Part shown: positions 62,947-64,000 of the stretch, piece after piece
Position numbering within the stretch: the stretch's first letter is position 1
Layout: every line of letters starts with the position of its first letter
Assembly: GCF_028743495.1 (NCBI RefSeq)
Contig: NZ_CP117968.1
Length of the DNA stretch: 64,000 bases
Direction: 5' to 3' (one strand)
DNA from: Allobacillus halotolerans
Lineage (GTDB): Bacteria > Bacillota > Bacilli > Bacillales > Alkalibacillaceae
Translations under genes and position numbers: made by a program
Notes under the pieces: model-generated
What the model was told of the DNA's origin: nothing
The model's input: only the letters and a program-made list of their open reading frames with translations
Database searches by the model: none

Positions 62947-63942
62947 ATGGGCATGATGAACTGGTCAGTACTAGGCGAAAAACAACCTGTCGCAACAAAA
63001 ATGTTGCAAAACAGTATTCAAAAAAACCGAATAGCACATGCCTATTTGTTTCATGGGCCTAGAGGGACTGGCAAACGGGAGGCCAGTCTTTTATTTGCTA
63101 TGCGCTATTTTTGTGAAAGACCGCAAGAAAATGAAGAGCCTTGCGGTGAGTGTGTGGCTTGCAAACGAATTCAATCGGGAAACCATCCGGATGTACATTG
63201 GATTAAGCCAGATGGCCAATCCATCAAAAAAGAACAAATTGAGTTTCTGCAAAAAGAATTTACCTATTCGAGTTTTGAGTCCGATTCAAAGATTTATATT
63301 GTTGAAAAAGCAGATAAAATGACCGTTAACGCAGCCAATCGGTTACTTAAATTTTTGGAAGAACCAAGCAGGCGAACGTTAGCCATTCTTTTGACAGAGC
63401 AGGTTGACGCGTTGCTGGATACGATTTTATCCCGCTGCCAACGCATTCATTTTTACCCACTCGCACAAGAAGCTTATTTGAAGCAGTTACGTGAGGAAGG
63501 ACTTAGTGAAGCAAATGCACGATTGGCATCAGCGCTGCAGTTTGATTTAACTGAGGCGAAAGAACTGCAAAGCGATGAGTGGTTTGCGAATAGCCGAAAA
63601 ATAGTGGTACAATTAATGGATAGGATTGTCCAATCAAATGAGGAATCCTACATATATTTCCATCAAACATGGATGCAACATTTCGATGGCCGGGTGCAGC
63701 ATGAAAAAGGGCTTGATTTGTTGCTTGTATGGTTGAAGGATCTCGTTTATTTACACTTAGATGAAAAGGAACAACTCGTCTTCATTGACCAATTGGATCG
63801 ACTGGAACAGCAACAAGCTCATTTGCCGCTACAGCGAATCAAAGCGGCGATTTATGAAGTGTTGCAAACGAAGAGAAGATTGGCGATGAATGTCCATCCA
63901 ACATTGGCAATGGAGCAATTAATCCTCAAAATGGAGAGGTGA
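62947..63942 (+). CDS. holB: DNA polymerase III delta' subunit
   Basis: Clamp-loader subunit, structurally like DnaX but without ATPase activity. The P-loop is degenerate (GPRGTGKRE, arginine in place of the Thr/Ser), while the zinc module CGECVACKRI and the arginine-finger motif LSRCQRI are kept, as expected for delta'. About 329-331 residues; two to three ATGs near the start share a poor ribosome-binding site, so the exact start is uncertain. It follows yaaR by 21 bp. Confidence 0.93.
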   Translation: MGMMNWSVLGEKQPVATKMLQNSIQKNRIAHAYLFHGPRGTGKREASLLFAMRYFCERPQENEEPCGECVACKRIQSGNHPDVHWIKPDGQSIKKEQIEFLQKEFTYSSFESDSKIYIVEKADKMTVNAANRLLKFLEEPSRRTLAILLTEQVDALLDTILSRCQRIHFYPLAQEAYLKQLREEGLSEANARLASALQFDLTEAKELQSDEWFANSRKIVVQLMDRIVQSNEESYIYFHQTWMQHFDGRVQHEKGLDLLLVWLKDLVYLHLDEKEQLVFIDQLDRLEQQQAHLPLQRIKAAIYEVLQTKRRLAMNVHPTLAMEQLILKMER

Positions 63943-63949
63943 ATATAGA

Positions 63950-64000
63950 TTGATTGAAATTATTGGTGTCCGCTTCAAAAAAGCGGGTAAAATATATTAC
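63950..64000 (+). CDS. ricT: PSP1-domain protein RicT/YaaT (5' end only)
   Basis: Only the first 17 codons are in the window: a TTG start 8 bp after GAGAGGTG, then IEIIGVRFKKAGKIYY, which matches the start of B. subtilis YaaT, part of the Y-complex that promotes RNase Y maturation of transcripts and affects sporulation. The position after holB agrees. The rest lies beyond the window. Confidence 0.85.
   Translation, partial: MIEIIGVRFKKAGKIYY

Overview
The window is the replication-origin region of a low-GC, endospore-forming member of the Bacillaceae. Gene order follows the Bacillus subtilis origin closely: rpsF-ssb-rpsR, ychF, spo0J-soj, noc, rsmG-mnmG-mnmE, jag-spoIIIJ, rnpA-rpmH, then dnaA-dnaN-yaaA-recF-remB-gyrB-gyrA. 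Spore genes (yyaC, a CotY/CotZ-type coat gene, sleL, bofA, csfB, spoIIIJ) show that the organism sporulates. Acidic tails or linkers in GyrA and DppE fit a salt-tolerant or alkaliphilic lineage, but the genus cannot be fixed from the sequence alone.

Layout. From 1 to about 15 kb nearly all genes are on the minus strand, leading away from the origin: ribosomal and SSB genes, YchF, the ParAB system, Noc, tRNA-modification genes and the membrane-insertion/RNase P/L34 block. At 15.2-17.6 kb lies a two-part oriC: a DnaA-box cluster upstream of dnaA, and a second cluster between dnaA and dnaN next to what looks like the unwinding site. Three perfect and two near-perfect parS sites are spread through the window, four of them left of the origin. 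From 16 to 29.8 kb are plus-strand replication genes, an HD-GYP-like protein, dacA and a T-box controlled serS. From 30 to 33 kb are tRNA-Ser(UGA), the dck/dgk deoxynucleoside kinases and a coat gene. From 35.6 to 45.2 kb a nine-gene minus-strand operon, dppABCDE-ykfABCD, imports and degrades cell-wall peptides; it has a recognisable promoter overlapped by a palindrome. From 45 to 51.6 kb are acsA, a short-chain dehydrogenase, a nucleobase permease and stress/unknown genes. From 51.6 to 64 kb the canonical order resumes: sleL, tadA, SRP RNA, nadX, dnaX-ebfC-recR, bofA, csfB, yaaO, tmk, darA, yaaR, holB and the start of ricT.

Compared with B. subtilis, several genes are missing from this neighbourhood: the rRNA operon after gyrA, guaB before dacA, pdxST between dacA and serS, and yaaL between recR and bofA. 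Some of these gaps hold repeats instead.

The most unusual feature is intergenic. Four tandem arrays share a 21-bp period, kept almost without insertions or deletions although the units differ between arrays; in three of them one half of each unit is conserved and the other half is free. One array sits in the dnaA upstream region and its last unit runs into a DnaA box. A fifth array has a 52-bp period. Separately, three scattered 180-330 bp GC-rich elements are mosaics of the same hairpin modules in different combinations.
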